NCBI GenBank assembly: GCA_035384965.1
Contig: DAOOJE010000014.1
Location: 31,952 to 95,951, forward strand
Direction: 5' to 3'
From: JAAYVZ01 sp035384965
GTDB taxonomy: Bacteria > Acidobacteriota > Thermoanaerobaculia > Thermoanaerobaculales > Thermoanaerobaculaceae
DNA: 64,000 bases
The position numbers and the translations under genes are program-made. Positions 17,585-25,776 of this stretch are shown in pieces; within the stretch, counting starts at the first letter, position 1, and each line of letters opens with the position of its first letter. Below the pieces are notes generated by a model, which ran no database searches, was not told the DNA's origin, and worked only from the letters and a program-made list of their open reading frames with translations.

Positions 17585-18184
17585 ATGCACCCGCGAGCGC
17601 CCTGGGGCGGTTGGATCGAGGTCGTGACCGGCAGCATGTTCTCCGGCAAGTCGGAGGAGCTCATCCGCCGCCTTCGGCGCGCCATCATCGCCCGCCAGCG
17701 AGTGCAGGTCTTCAAGCCGGCGATCGACGACAGGTACGCGGCGACGCAGGTCGTCTCGCACTCCCGCTGGCGGCTCGAAGCCGAGCGGGTGGCGCGCGCC
17801 GCGGAGATTCTCGAGCGCATGGACCCGCGGACAGAGGTCGTCGGGATCGACGAGGGGCAGTTCTTCGACGACGACCTCGTGAGGGTGTGCAACCACCTCG
17901 CCGACCTCGGCAAGCGCGTGATCGTGGCGGGGCTGGACATGGACTTCCGCGGCAAGGCGTTCGGGCCCATGCCGGAGCTGCTGGCCGTGGCCGAGGACGT
18001 CGAGAAGATGCACGCCATCTGTGCCCGCTGCGGCGCCGCCGCGTCGTACACGCAGCGGCTTTCCCCGTCGCAGGAACAGGTGGTCGTGGGCGCCGCCGAC
18101 ATCTACGAGGCGCGCTGCCGCCGCTGCTTCGACCCCGGCGGCCCCGGCGCCCAGCCCGAGCTGTTTCCCCCGGAGGAAATCTAG
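17585..18184 (+). CDS. tdk: Thymidine kinase
   Basis: Tdk phosphorylates thymidine for nucleotide salvage. The 199-residue product is a type II enzyme with P-loop GSMFSGKSEE (Lys22), the GIDEGQFFDD segment, VIVAGLDMDFRGKAFG, the lasso-region zinc cysteines (CARC and a later CRRC pair) and Tyr in the substrate loop. AGGAGG lies 5 nt before the ATG; a GTG start at 17558 would precede this and is less likely. TAGGAT at 17562-17567 is a plausible -10. It is transcribed on its own. Confidence 0.95.
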   Translation: MHPRAPWGGWIEVVTGSMFSGKSEELIRRLRRAIIARQRVQVFKPAIDDRYAATQVVSHSRWRLEAERVARAAEILERMDPRTEVVGIDEGQFFDDDLVRVCNHLADLGKRVIVAGLDMDFRGKAFGPMPELLAVAEDVEKMHAICARCGAAASYTQRLSPSQEQVVVGAADIYEARCRRCFDPGGPGAQPELFPPEEI

Positions 18185-18394
18185 CCCCCGCCCCTCGGTC
18201 GAGAGTCGCGAGGCTTCCGCACCGGCTGGCCCCACCCACCGAGGCCGCGGCCCCCGGTCCCCACCCACCCATCCTCAACCCCGCCTGGCTCCCCGGCCGC
18301 CCCGGACGGAGCGGGGGTTCCCGCGGCGAGGCGACCGCGCTACCCTTTGCCCGGCCCCGCACACGGTGATCCAACGGGCGCCAAGGAGCTGCCG

Positions 18395-18586
18395 ATGAAT
18401 CAGAAGACGCTGGGCGTCGGGCTGCTGGTCGTGGGGATCCTGCTGTTTGTCGCGTCCGCGGCAGCGGACACCATCGGCATCGGCGGGGCCCCGGGGTTCG
18501 GCTGGAAGCAAATCACCGGCGTGATCGTCGGCATCGTGCTCGCCGCCCTCGGTATGACGCGCCTGCGTCCCGCCTCCGGGAGCTGA
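18395..18586 (+). CDS. Small two-helix membrane protein, 63 aa
   Basis: The product begins MNQKTLGVGLLVVGILLFVA, continues with a short Gly-rich loop (TIGIGGAPGFGWKQ), and has a second helix (ITGVIVGIVLAALGM). AAGGAG lies 6 nt before the ATG, and TACCCT at 18341-18346 is a possible -10. Length and pattern resemble short uncharacterised membrane proteins. It ends 38 nt before the third kinase gene, which has its own -10. Confidence 0.65.
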   Translation: MNQKTLGVGLLVVGILLFVASAAADTIGIGGAPGFGWKQITGVIVGIVLAALGMTRLRPASGS

Positions 18587-18607
18587 GGCGCACTTTCCCC
18601 TGTGGGA

Positions 18608-18613
18608 TAGACT
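18608..18613 (+). promoter_or_regulatory. -10 element of the third kinase gene
   Basis: TAGACT ends 11 nt before the ATG; no Shine-Dalgarno. It repeats the arrangement seen at the first kinase gene. Confidence 0.45.
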
Positions 18614-18624
18614 GAAGCCCGCAC

Positions 18625-21264
18625 ATGCGGGACGTCCAGATGGCGAGTGAGGAGCTCATCGGGCGGCGCATCGGGCACCTGCGCATCGACGCCCTGCTCG
18701 GGCAGGGCGGGATGGGCGAGGTGTACGAGGCGTTCGACGAGCGCCTGCAGCGCCGGGTCGCACTCAAGGCAATCCGCGGCCCGCACCGGTGGGACCGCGC
18801 GGCTCGCGGCCGCTTCCTGCGGGAGGCGCGCATCCTCTCGCGCCTGGAGCACCCCGGTATCTGCCGGATCTACGACCTCATCGAGTGGGAGGACTGCGAC
18901 TTTCTCGTGCTCGAGCGCATCGAGGGTCAGACCCTCGGCGCGCTCGCACGCCAGGGCTCGCTCTCGCGCGAGCAGCGCCTCGAGATCGCCGAGAGTATCG
19001 CCCGCGTGCTCGCGGTCGCCCACGCCGCCCAGGTCGCCCACCGCGACCTCAAGCCCGACAACGTCATGCTCACCCTCGACGGCCAGGTCAAACTCCTCGA
19101 CTTCGGCGTCTCCCGCTCCCTCGCACCCGGAGAGCGTGTGCCGCCCGACGGCGAGGGCCCGACGCCCGACCTGCCGGCGATACCGGCCCGCGATTCCGCC
19201 ACCCTCGTCGCCCCGCTGGCCGGCGACTCCGGCGCCTCGACGCTCGAACTCACAGAAGCGGGCTCGCTCCTCGGCACGGTGCGCTACATGAGCCCCGAGC
19301 AGGCGCGGGGGCTGCCGGTGGACACCAGCACCGACCTGTACTCGCTCGGGATCCTGCTCCACGAGCTGCTCACCGGGACCAGCCCCTACCCCGAAGACGT
19401 CCCGTGGGGGCAGCTCCTGCTCGACGTCCAGCAGGCCCGCACGGCGCGCGTGGAGGGCCTGGCGCCCGAGCTGACCGAGGTCATCGAGCGCCTGAAGAGC
19501 GCCGAGCCCGCCGCGCGACCGCCTGCAGCCGAGGTCGCGGCCCGCATCCGGCATGTCCGGGAGGCGCCGCTGCGCGCCCGGCGGCGCCGGCTGGCGTGGG
19601 CGGGGGCCGGCGGCGTGGCGCTCGCGCTCCTTGCCGCCATCGGCGTCACCTGGCGCCTCACCGCCGCCGGCCGCGAGCCGATCCGCTCCGAGGGCCGCAT
19701 CGCCGTGTTGCCGTTCGACAACCGCACCGCGCTCGCGAGCCAGGACTGGGTGGCCACTGGCCTCCGCGACCTCGTGCTGCGGCAGCTCGAGCCCCGCCTG
19801 GCGTCGGACCTCGTCCCTCTGCGCCAGGTCCAGGACGCGATCAAGGCGCTGGGGCTGCCCGCCGGAGCCGCCCCGGGGGCCGAACACGCAGTGGCGCTGC
19901 GCGCGGCGTTGGGTGCCGACCTCATCGTCAGCGTGGCGGTGGAGCGCGTGGAGGAGGACTACCGCCTGCGCTACGAAGTCTCCTCGCCACGCCGCCGCAT
20001 CGAGCGGGCCGTGCGCGCCAGCACCCTCTCGCTGGCCGGCGACCGGCTGGCGGGAGCGCTGGCCGGCGATCTCGGGCTGGGGCCCGTCGAGGGGGGCAGC
20101 GGAGACCCGCTCGCGCGGCAGTGCTACGGCGTCGGGGTGCACCTGCTCGAGACCCGTGGCGCTCGCGAGGCCCGACCTTTCTTCGAGGCCGCTCTCGTGC
20201 TCGACCCGACGCTCGGGTGGGCCCGGCTGCACCTCGTCGAATGCCAGGAGCAGCTCGGCGACTGGAAGGCAGCCCTGGAAGCCGGGGGCGCGCTGCTGGC
20301 CGAGGTCGGAAACGGCGCCGACCCGGCGCTCACGTCCTCCGTCCTCATGTTCCTCGGCGGGATCGGGACCGCCCGCTCGGAGTACCAGATGGCCGAGGAG
20401 TACCTGCAGCGGGCGCTCGCCCTCGGCCGCGAGCGGGGCAGCCGCGGCGGCGAGGCCACGGCGCTGTTCCACCTCGCGAAGCTCGAGTACACCCGCGGCG
20501 CCTACGAGCCGGCACAGGCGCTGTTCGAGCAGGCGCTCGCGATCCAGCGCGAGGTGCGCAACATCCCCGACGAGATCGACACGCTCAACTATCTCGGCCT
20601 GGTGGCGCTCAACCGCGGGGAGCTGGAGCGCGCGAGCACCCTGTTCGAGCAAGTGCGCACACGGGCCGAGGAAGCCGGGAATCGGCGCCGGCGTGCCCAC
20701 GCCCTCGTCAACCTCGGCAACGTCGCGGAGAGGAGGCGGGATCTCGCGGCGGCGGAGCGGCTCTGGACCGACGCCCTCGCCGCTTTGCGCGAGGCCGGCG
20801 ACACGCGCAACGAAATCATCGTCCTCAACAATCTCGGCGTCCTGGCGCTGCGGCACCGGCAGCTTCCCGAGGCGCAGGCGGTATTCCGCACCCTCGGGGA
20901 GCGGGCCGCAGCGCTCGGCGACAGGGTCATGGAAGCCGCGGCCTGGCTCAATCTGGCCCAGGCGTACCTCTACGCGGACAGGCCGGGGGAGGCCCGGGAG
21001 TGCATCGACCGCGTCATGGCGGCCGACACGTGGGTGCGCGGCCACGCCGAGACGTTCGCCGTACGCGCCAGCCTCGCGTTCAAGGAGGGCCGGCCTGCCG
21101 AAGCCTTGTCCCTCATGGGCGAGAGCAAGCGCCTGGCGGCCGAGGCGTGGACCGCCGACGCTCAGGCCGAGCTGGAGCTGTACCAGCGAGCGGCGCGAGC
21201 CGGTGGTCGCGCCCCGGCGCTTACGGCCCCGCCGGGTGCCACACGACCTCGGCGCACTGAGTGA
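18625..21264 (+). CDS. Membrane Ser/Thr protein kinase with TPR array
   Basis: This 879-residue receptor kinase has intact motifs: LLGQGGMGEVYEAF, Lys48 in VALKAI, D141 in AHRDLKPDNVM and D159 in LLDFG. An insert of about 50 residues rich in Asp, Pro and Ala sits in the activation segment before MSPEQARGLP. One membrane helix lies at about 324-345, followed by a TolB-like domain (GRIAVLPFDNRTALAS) and at least six TPR units with the LNNLGVLALRHRQLPEAQAV style. Unlike the other two it lacks the PEF-DP-F tail. The start at 18625 fits the -10 spacing; an ATG at 18640 is possible. Confidence 0.92.
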   Translation: MRDVQMASEELIGRRIGHLRIDALLGQGGMGEVYEAFDERLQRRVALKAIRGPHRWDRAARGRFLREARILSRLEHPGICRIYDLIEWEDCDFLVLERIEGQTLGALARQGSLSREQRLEIAESIARVLAVAHAAQVAHRDLKPDNVMLTLDGQVKLLDFGVSRSLAPGERVPPDGEGPTPDLPAIPARDSATLVAPLAGDSGASTLELTEAGSLLGTVRYMSPEQARGLPVDTSTDLYSLGILLHELLTGTSPYPEDVPWGQLLLDVQQARTARVEGLAPELTEVIERLKSAEPAARPPAAEVAARIRHVREAPLRARRRRLAWAGAGGVALALLAAIGVTWRLTAAGREPIRSEGRIAVLPFDNRTALASQDWVATGLRDLVLRQLEPRLASDLVPLRQVQDAIKALGLPAGAAPGAEHAVALRAALGADLIVSVAVERVEEDYRLRYEVSSPRRRIERAVRASTLSLAGDRLAGALAGDLGLGPVEGGSGDPLARQCYGVGVHLLETRGAREARPFFEAALVLDPTLGWARLHLVECQEQLGDWKAALEAGGALLAEVGNGADPALTSSVLMFLGGIGTARSEYQMAEEYLQRALALGRERGSRGGEATALFHLAKLEYTRGAYEPAQALFEQALAIQREVRNIPDEIDTLNYLGLVALNRGELERASTLFEQVRTRAEEAGNRRRRAHALVNLGNVAERRRDLAAAERLWTDALAALREAGDTRNEIIVLNNLGVLALRHRQLPEAQAVFRTLGERAAALGDRVMEAAAWLNLAQAYLYADRPGEARECIDRVMAADTWVRGHAETFAVRASLAFKEGRPAEALSLMGESKRLAAEAWTADAQAELELYQRAARAGGRAPALTAPPGATRPRRTE

Positions 21265-22357
21265 ACGCTGCGAGCGTCTCCGCCAGAACCTCCACCCCCA
21301 CGCCCGGCCCCTCGGGCAGCGAAAGGCACCCGTTTGCGCAAAGCTGCAGCGGCACGGCCGCCAGATCGCACGCCAGGTAGCGCCCCGGGGCGGAAAGGTC
21401 GCCGGGAAGGGAAACCGCACCGAGCCTCTGCAGGTGCAAACAGGCGGCGCGGCCGAGGCTGGACTCGAGCGTCCCGCCGACGAAGACGTCCCAGCCGAGC
21501 TCACGCGTCCGGGCGGCCAGTGCGCGCGCCGCGAGCAGGCCACCCACTCGCCCCGGCTTGAGGTTGAGGACGCGGCCGGCGCCGAGGCTTGCCGCCCGCT
21601 CGAGGTCTTCGAGGCTCGCAATCGACTCGTCCAGGCACAACGGCACGCGCAGCTCGGCCTGCAGCGCGGCCAGGCCCTCGAGATCGCCGGCCGGCAGCGG
21701 CTGCTCGAGCATGACGAGGCCGAGCGCGTCGAGCTCACGCAGCAGCGGCAGGTCGGCAAGGCGGTAAGCGCCGTTGGCGTCCACCCACAGCGGGAGGTCG
21801 GGGAAGCGCTCGCGCACGGCGCGCACCGGCGCCACGTCCCGCCCCGGCTCGACCTTGAGCTTGACCCGACCGTACCCCTCGGCGAGCGCCCCCCCGACGG
21901 CCTCGAGCAGCGCCGTGGCAGTCGGCTGCAGGCCGATCGCCACACCAGCGGGCAGCGAGCGCGGCGCGCCGCCGAGCAGCGCCCACAGCGGGCGGTCGAG
22001 ACGGCGGCCGAGCAGATCCAGCACTGCGGTCTCGAGCGCGGCCTTGGCCATTCGCTCGCCGGGCTCCGCTGACCATGCGTGCCGCAGTTCGCCGAGGGAG
22101 CGTGCCCGCGCGAGAGGCGGCGCCAGGCAGTCGCAAATCGCGCGCCACGCCGAGTCGATGGTCTCGGCGGTGTAGCCAGGGTCGGCGAACGCGGCACATT
22201 CGCCCCAACCTGTCGCGCCCTCCCCGTCGAGGCGCACGAGCAGCACCTCGCGGCTCGCCCGCTCACCGGTCGAGGTCACGAACGGCGACCGCAGCGGCAG
22301 CGCGACGATCCGCAGCTCGAGCCGTTCGAGCCGGCCGAGAGGGGTGTCCAGCACCAT
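21221..22357 (-). CDS. menC: o-Succinylbenzoate synthase
   Basis: MenC dehydrates SHCHC to o-succinylbenzoate in menaquinone biosynthesis. The 378-residue product is an enolase-superfamily barrel: K166 and K168 in RVKLKVEPG, D193 in WVDANGAYRL, the LEQPL and CLDESI metal ligands and the C-terminal NLKPGRVGG lysine. GVAIGLQPTA favours MenC over dipeptide epimerase, but N-acylamino-acid racemase activity occurs in close relatives. Its 3' end overlaps the end of the third kinase gene by 44 nt in convergent orientation. The ATG is preceded by a strong promoter with no leader. No other men gene is nearby. Confidence 0.87.
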   Translation of the reverse strand: MVLDTPLGRLERLELRIVALPLRSPFVTSTGERASREVLLVRLDGEGATGWGECAAFADPGYTAETIDSAWRAICDCLAPPLARARSLGELRHAWSAEPGERMAKAALETAVLDLLGRRLDRPLWALLGGAPRSLPAGVAIGLQPTATALLEAVGGALAEGYGRVKLKVEPGRDVAPVRAVRERFPDLPLWVDANGAYRLADLPLLRELDALGLVMLEQPLPAGDLEGLAALQAELRVPLCLDESIASLEDLERAASLGAGRVLNLKPGRVGGLLAARALAARTRELGWDVFVGGTLESSLGRAACLHLQRLGAVSLPGDLSAPGRYLACDLAAVPLQLCANGCLSLPEGPGVGVEVLAETLAAFTQCAEVVWHPAGP

Positions 22358-22364
22358 GGGGCCG

Positions 22365-22393
22365 AGCGTAGGCGGGGCCGTCCTGGGGGTCAA
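22365..22393 (-). promoter_or_regulatory. Promoter of menC
   Basis: Minus-strand TTGACC (22393-22388), a 17-nt spacer and TACGCT (22370-22365), then 7 nt to the ATG. Transcription should start at or next to the A of ATG. This is the clearest leaderless arrangement in the window. Confidence 0.65.
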
Positions 22394-22400
22394 GCAACGG

Positions 22401-22406
22401 TATGCT
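22401..22406 (+). promoter_or_regulatory. -10 element of the polytopic membrane protein gene
   Basis: TATGCT, 7 nt before the GTG at 22414, divergent from and interleaved with the menC promoter. It overlaps the ATG at 22402, which argues against that start. Confidence 0.45.
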
Positions 22407-22413
22407 GTGCGCG

Positions 22414-23976
22414 GTGAGCCCGCACCCTGTCGTGAGAGTTCCGGAACGTCTCCAGAAGTGGCTGCCGGCCGTGGCAGCCGCGGTCGCGGTGGCTGCCTTG
22501 CTCGCGTCGGTGCTGGAGCTCGGTGCGGTGGCCGAGGACTACCAGTTCGCTGTGGACGGCGCCCGGACCGCGGCGGAGCCCTCCCGCCTCCTGCAGCCGT
22601 TCCAGCTCGTCTGGAGGCCGGGCGCCCGCCTGCCGTTCGTCCTCTGGGCCGCCGCCGGAGGGGAGAGCTTCCTGCCGCTGCGCTTGCTGCACTGGCTGGG
22701 CGGAACCGGGCTCGTCGTGCTGGCGTGGGCGGCGCTCCGCCGCGTCGTGGGGCTGCCGGGACCGCTCGCTGCCACCCTTGCGGCGTGGTGGATCGCATCC
22801 GTACTGGGCAGCGGCCTGGTGGTCGGCGAGACCGCGTTCTTGGGCCACGTCGCGATGACCGCTTGCAGCCTCGGCGCGCTGCTCGTGGTGCGCCCCGAGA
22901 TGACCCCGCGCCGGGGGGTGGCGCTTGGCGCACTCGCGCTCGGCGCCGCGGCGTGCCACGAGTCGTGGGTGATGCTGCCCGTGGCGGTGGTCGGGCTCGA
23001 CGCGCTGGTACACCGGCTGCCGGCCCGACGCGTCGTCCGCCGGGCCTTGCCGTGGGCCGGTTTCGGCGCCGCCTACCTGCTCGCCTACGGCGCCATCACC
23101 GGCTTTGCCTACCGCGGGCTGTACGCCGCCGACGCCGCGACGATCGGCGCCAAGCTGCTCGTCTCCGCGGCCATGCTCGTGCGCACGCATCCCATCATCG
23201 GCCTCGACTTCCCGGCCGCCCTGGCCGAGGCGCCCTGGAGCGCCGCCGCCGCCCTCGTGCTGCTCGCTGCCCTCGGTGCGGGTCTCGCGAGGCTCGGCCG
23301 GCCGCGCGTGCTGTGGTTCGTCGGTGCGATGCTGCTGTTTGGGGTCCCGACCCTCGCCTCGCCCGAGCAGAGCAGCCGCTGGCTCGCGCTGCCGTGGCTC
23401 GGGGTGCTGGCCGCCGTGGGGGCCGTGCTCGCAGACCTCTGGAGAGCCGGGCGCCCCTGGCGTTGGGTGACGGCCGGCCTTGCCCTTCCCCTCGCCGCCC
23501 TTGCCGCTGCCGATGCCCACGCGACCCGTTCCGAACTCGGCGCCTGGCGCGACGTCGCGGTCCTCACCCGGCAGCTCGAGGCCGAACTCCCGGCCGTCCT
23601 GCAGGGAGCGCGGCCGGGCCGCGTGCTCGTCGTGCTCCGCCACGGCGACGGCGAGCCGCTGGCCCGCATCACGGCGCGACTGTCGCCGCGCCGGGCCGCG
23701 TTCTTCCCCCGCCCCGACGATCCCTATGGCATCGTTTCGCTCTCGGCCCTGCTGAGCTGGCACGGCCGCGCGCACGGCCTGGCGTTTCGCCGCGTCGACG
23801 CGGTCCCGGCAGGTGCCGAGGTCCTGGCGTGGCGCCACTTCGCAGGCGGGTTCCAGCAGCTGCGCACCGTGCCGCCGGTCCGCGTCCGCCACCCCGACCA
23901 CCCCGGCGAAGGGGCGCCGGGCGTCATCCTCCTCGTCGAGCCGTGGGCGTCATTCGACGCCCGCACGTTCCCTTGA
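22414..23976 (+). CDS. Polytopic membrane protein of unknown function
   Basis: The 520-residue product has roughly ten hydrophobic helices in its first 370 residues and a soluble C-terminal domain of about 130 residues (GAWRDVAVLTRQLEAELPAV onwards). An acidic pair in the first loop (AVAEDYQFAVDG) and the overall layout resemble GT-C glycosyltransferases or their relatives, but I see no decisive motif and make no enzymatic call. The GTG at 22414 was preferred because the -10 overlaps the ATG at 22402. The gene is monocistronic, convergent with the small TPR gene. Confidence 0.75.
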   Translation: MSPHPVVRVPERLQKWLPAVAAAVAVAALLASVLELGAVAEDYQFAVDGARTAAEPSRLLQPFQLVWRPGARLPFVLWAAAGGESFLPLRLLHWLGGTGLVVLAWAALRRVVGLPGPLAATLAAWWIASVLGSGLVVGETAFLGHVAMTACSLGALLVVRPEMTPRRGVALGALALGAAACHESWVMLPVAVVGLDALVHRLPARRVVRRALPWAGFGAAYLLAYGAITGFAYRGLYAADAATIGAKLLVSAAMLVRTHPIIGLDFPAALAEAPWSAAAALVLLAALGAGLARLGRPRVLWFVGAMLLFGVPTLASPEQSSRWLALPWLGVLAAVGAVLADLWRAGRPWRWVTAGLALPLAALAAADAHATRSELGAWRDVAVLTRQLEAELPAVLQGARPGRVLVVLRHGDGEPLARITARLSPRRAAFFPRPDDPYGIVSLSALLSWHGRAHGLAFRRVDAVPAGAEVLAWRHFAGGFQQLRTVPPVRVRHPDHPGEGAPGVILLVEPWASFDARTFP

Positions 23977-24010
23977 CGTGCCGGTCGACGCGCGGGGACC
24001 GCCCCGGGCG

Positions 24011-24418
24011 TCAGTCCCAGAGGTTCATGTCGTTGAGGGCGCGTCGGGCCTCGGCGTTGTCGGGGTCGTAAGCGAGGATCTTCTCGAGGCAGCGCCGCTG
24101 CTTTTCGCGGTCCTTCCGGGCGGCCCAGAACTCGGCGAGCAGCAGCCACGCCTCGGTGCAGCGGGGCTCGGTGGCCACCGCCTGCTTGAGGTGCTCGAGC
24201 GCCTTGGGGCGGAGTCCCGGGAACTCCAGCTCGATCCGCGCCAGCAAGATGAGCGCCTCGGCGCTCGGCTCCTGTTCGGCCGAAAGCTCGAAAAACTTCA
24301 TGGCCTTGCGGGAGTCGCCGCCGGCCAGCAGCTTCTTGCCGAACTCCAGGTTCTTGCGGGCGAGCTCGCGCTGTGTCAGCGGCTCGAGCACCACCGGATC
24401 AAGCACGGACTTGGTCAT
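24011..24418 (-). CDS. Small TPR-repeat protein
   Basis: This 135-residue cytoplasmic protein consists of about three tetratricopeptide helix pairs (LEFGKKLLAGGDSRKAMKFF, EALILLARIELEFPGLRPKA, EAWLLLAEFWAARKDREKQR) and ends NDMNLWD. TPR proteins mediate protein contacts, and nothing here points to a partner. The ATG at 24418 has no strong ribosome site. TATCCT about 50 nt upstream is a weak -10 candidate. Confidence 0.75.
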   Translation of the reverse strand: MTKSVLDPVVLEPLTQRELARKNLEFGKKLLAGGDSRKAMKFFELSAEQEPSAEALILLARIELEFPGLRPKALEHLKQAVATEPRCTEAWLLLAEFWAARKDREKQRRCLEKILAYDPDNAEARRALNDMNLWD

Positions 24419-24538
24419 GGCGTCTTAACCGCACCACGTCGGGCTCTTCTGCAGCCGCCCGGCCCGACAAGGATACCAGAGCCAGAGGGCGTTTCGCAGT
24501 GAGGCGCGGTCGATCGGGCCGCCACGCACCCGCGTGCT

Positions 24539-24544
24539 AGCATG
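24539..24544 (+). promoter_or_regulatory. Possible -10 of the leader ORF/PAS protein unit
   Basis: TAGCAT, 22 nt before the short ORF and about 100 nt before the PAS protein gene. No -35 match was found. Confidence 0.3.
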
Positions 24545-24566
24545 AGTTCGGGACGAGGAGCTGCAC

Positions 24567-24635
24567 ATGAACGGGTGGCTGCGAGATCGGCACGTCACCG
24601 CCGCGATCGATCCCGCGGCCGATCCACGACCGTGA
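24567..24635 (+). CDS. Possible 22-aa leader ORF
   Basis: An ATG with GAGGAG 6 nt upstream opens a 22-codon frame (MNGWLRDRHVTAAIDP and six more residues) that ends in TGA. The stop overlaps the GAGGAGG ribosome site of the following gene, whose ATG is 10 nt later. The position suits a translationally coupled leader peptide, but a frame this short could arise by chance. Confidence 0.3.
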   Translation: MNGWLRDRHVTAAIDPAADPRP

Positions 24636-24645
24636 GGAGGACGCC

Positions 24646-25728
24646 ATGAACGCCGAGCCCCCCGGCACATCCGCTCTCGATGGGCGGCAGCGGGACGCCT
24701 CCGAGCAGCTCTACCGCCGGATCTTCGAGACGAGCCCCGCCGCGATGCTGGTCGTGGATCCCGACACCGAGGCCGTCCTCGAGGCCAACGCCGCGGTGGC
24801 CGAGCTGTACGGCACGAGCCGCGACAGGATCGCGGGCGCCCCGTACTACACGCTCACCGGCGACCTCGAGCGCGGGCTCGAGCCGGCGCTCTACGGCGTC
24901 CCGCCCGGGACACGCGTCGTCACCCCGGCCGACCACAAGCGCGCCGACGGCACCCCCCTCGACCTCGAAATTGCCGCGACGCCGATCGACCACCACGGCA
25001 TCCCCGCCCTGCTCTGCGTCCTGCGCCCGGCCTCGAAGGCCGCCCCCAGCCCCTCGCTGCCCGTGCCCCGGGCCGACGCGGCCGACCTCGTGCAGGGCTT
25101 CATCGCCGAGGTGAGCGCCCTACTCAACCACATGCGCGGCTACGCCGACGAGCTCATGATCCAGATCGCCGGGCTCCACGGCGACCCGGTGGGCGCCCGC
25201 GAGCTCGGCGACCACATCGCCCGCGGCGACCTCCTGGTCCGCCAGCTCCGCATCCTCGACGGCCACGAGGTGCCGATGCCGGAGACCTTCGACCTCAACG
25301 AGATGATGAGCGGCGCCGACGTCTTCCTCTCGCCAGTGCTGCGGCCCGACATCCAGCTCGTGCTCGAGCCGGGCACCGGCGAGGTCGAGCTGTACGCCGA
25401 CCGCTCCCAGGTCGAGATGGCGGTGGCATGCCTGGTCTCGAACGCGGTCAACGCCATGCCGGACGGCGGCAAGGTCGCGGTGCGGTCCGGCGCGCTCAGC
25501 TCCGAGCTCGCCTGGTTCGCAGTCGAGGACGAGGGCGCACCGATCCAGCAGGACAGCCTCCCGCTGCTTTTCGAGCCGTTCCAGGAAGCCTCGGTGCTCG
25601 GGCGCCGCACCGGCCTCGAGCTGGCCGCCTTCAAGCGCGTCATCGACAGCCTCGGCGGCGAGGTCGAGGTGACGAGCGGTGCCTACCGGGGCCTGAGCAT
25701 CCTCGTCATGCTGCCGCGCGCACGGTAG
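24646..25728 (+). CDS. PAS-domain histidine-kinase-like protein with degenerate catalytic centre
   Basis: The 360-residue product has a PAS domain (about 20-130, FETSPAAMLVVDPDTEAVLE), then a HisKA-like helix and a HATPase-like domain (230-360). In the kinase core, FIAEVSALLNHMRGYADELM aligns with the usual AHDFNNLL-GYAELL region but puts E155 where the phospho-accepting His should be. The N-box keeps Asn (LVSNAVNAMPDGG), whereas the ATP-lid motifs read DEGAPI and TGLEL instead of D-G-G and TGLGL. I infer that it neither binds ATP normally nor autophosphorylates and may be a sensor or scaffold. GAGGAGG precedes the ATG. Confidence 0.8.
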   Translation: MNAEPPGTSALDGRQRDASEQLYRRIFETSPAAMLVVDPDTEAVLEANAAVAELYGTSRDRIAGAPYYTLTGDLERGLEPALYGVPPGTRVVTPADHKRADGTPLDLEIAATPIDHHGIPALLCVLRPASKAAPSPSLPVPRADAADLVQGFIAEVSALLNHMRGYADELMIQIAGLHGDPVGARELGDHIARGDLLVRQLRILDGHEVPMPETFDLNEMMSGADVFLSPVLRPDIQLVLEPGTGEVELYADRSQVEMAVACLVSNAVNAMPDGGKVAVRSGALSSELAWFAVEDEGAPIQQDSLPLLFEPFQEASVLGRRTGLELAAFKRVIDSLGGEVEVTSGAYRGLSILVMLPRAR

Positions 25729-25763
25729 CAGCCGGCCGCTGCTGGCGTCGCGCGGCCGTGCGC

Positions 25764-25769
25764 TAGAAT
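25764..25769 (+). promoter_or_regulatory. -10 element of the deoxyhypusine-synthase-like gene
   Basis: TAGAAT overlaps the ATG at 25768 and leaves 7 nt before the ATG at 25777. A partial -35 (CTGGCG, 25742-25747) has a 16-nt spacer. Confidence 0.5.
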
Positions 25770-25776
25770 GCAGGCC

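Noticed and set aside
25768..25776. ATG at 25768 as the start of the deoxyhypusine-synthase-like gene
   Set aside because: It overlaps the -10 TAGAAT; the ATG at 25777 fits a leaderless start.
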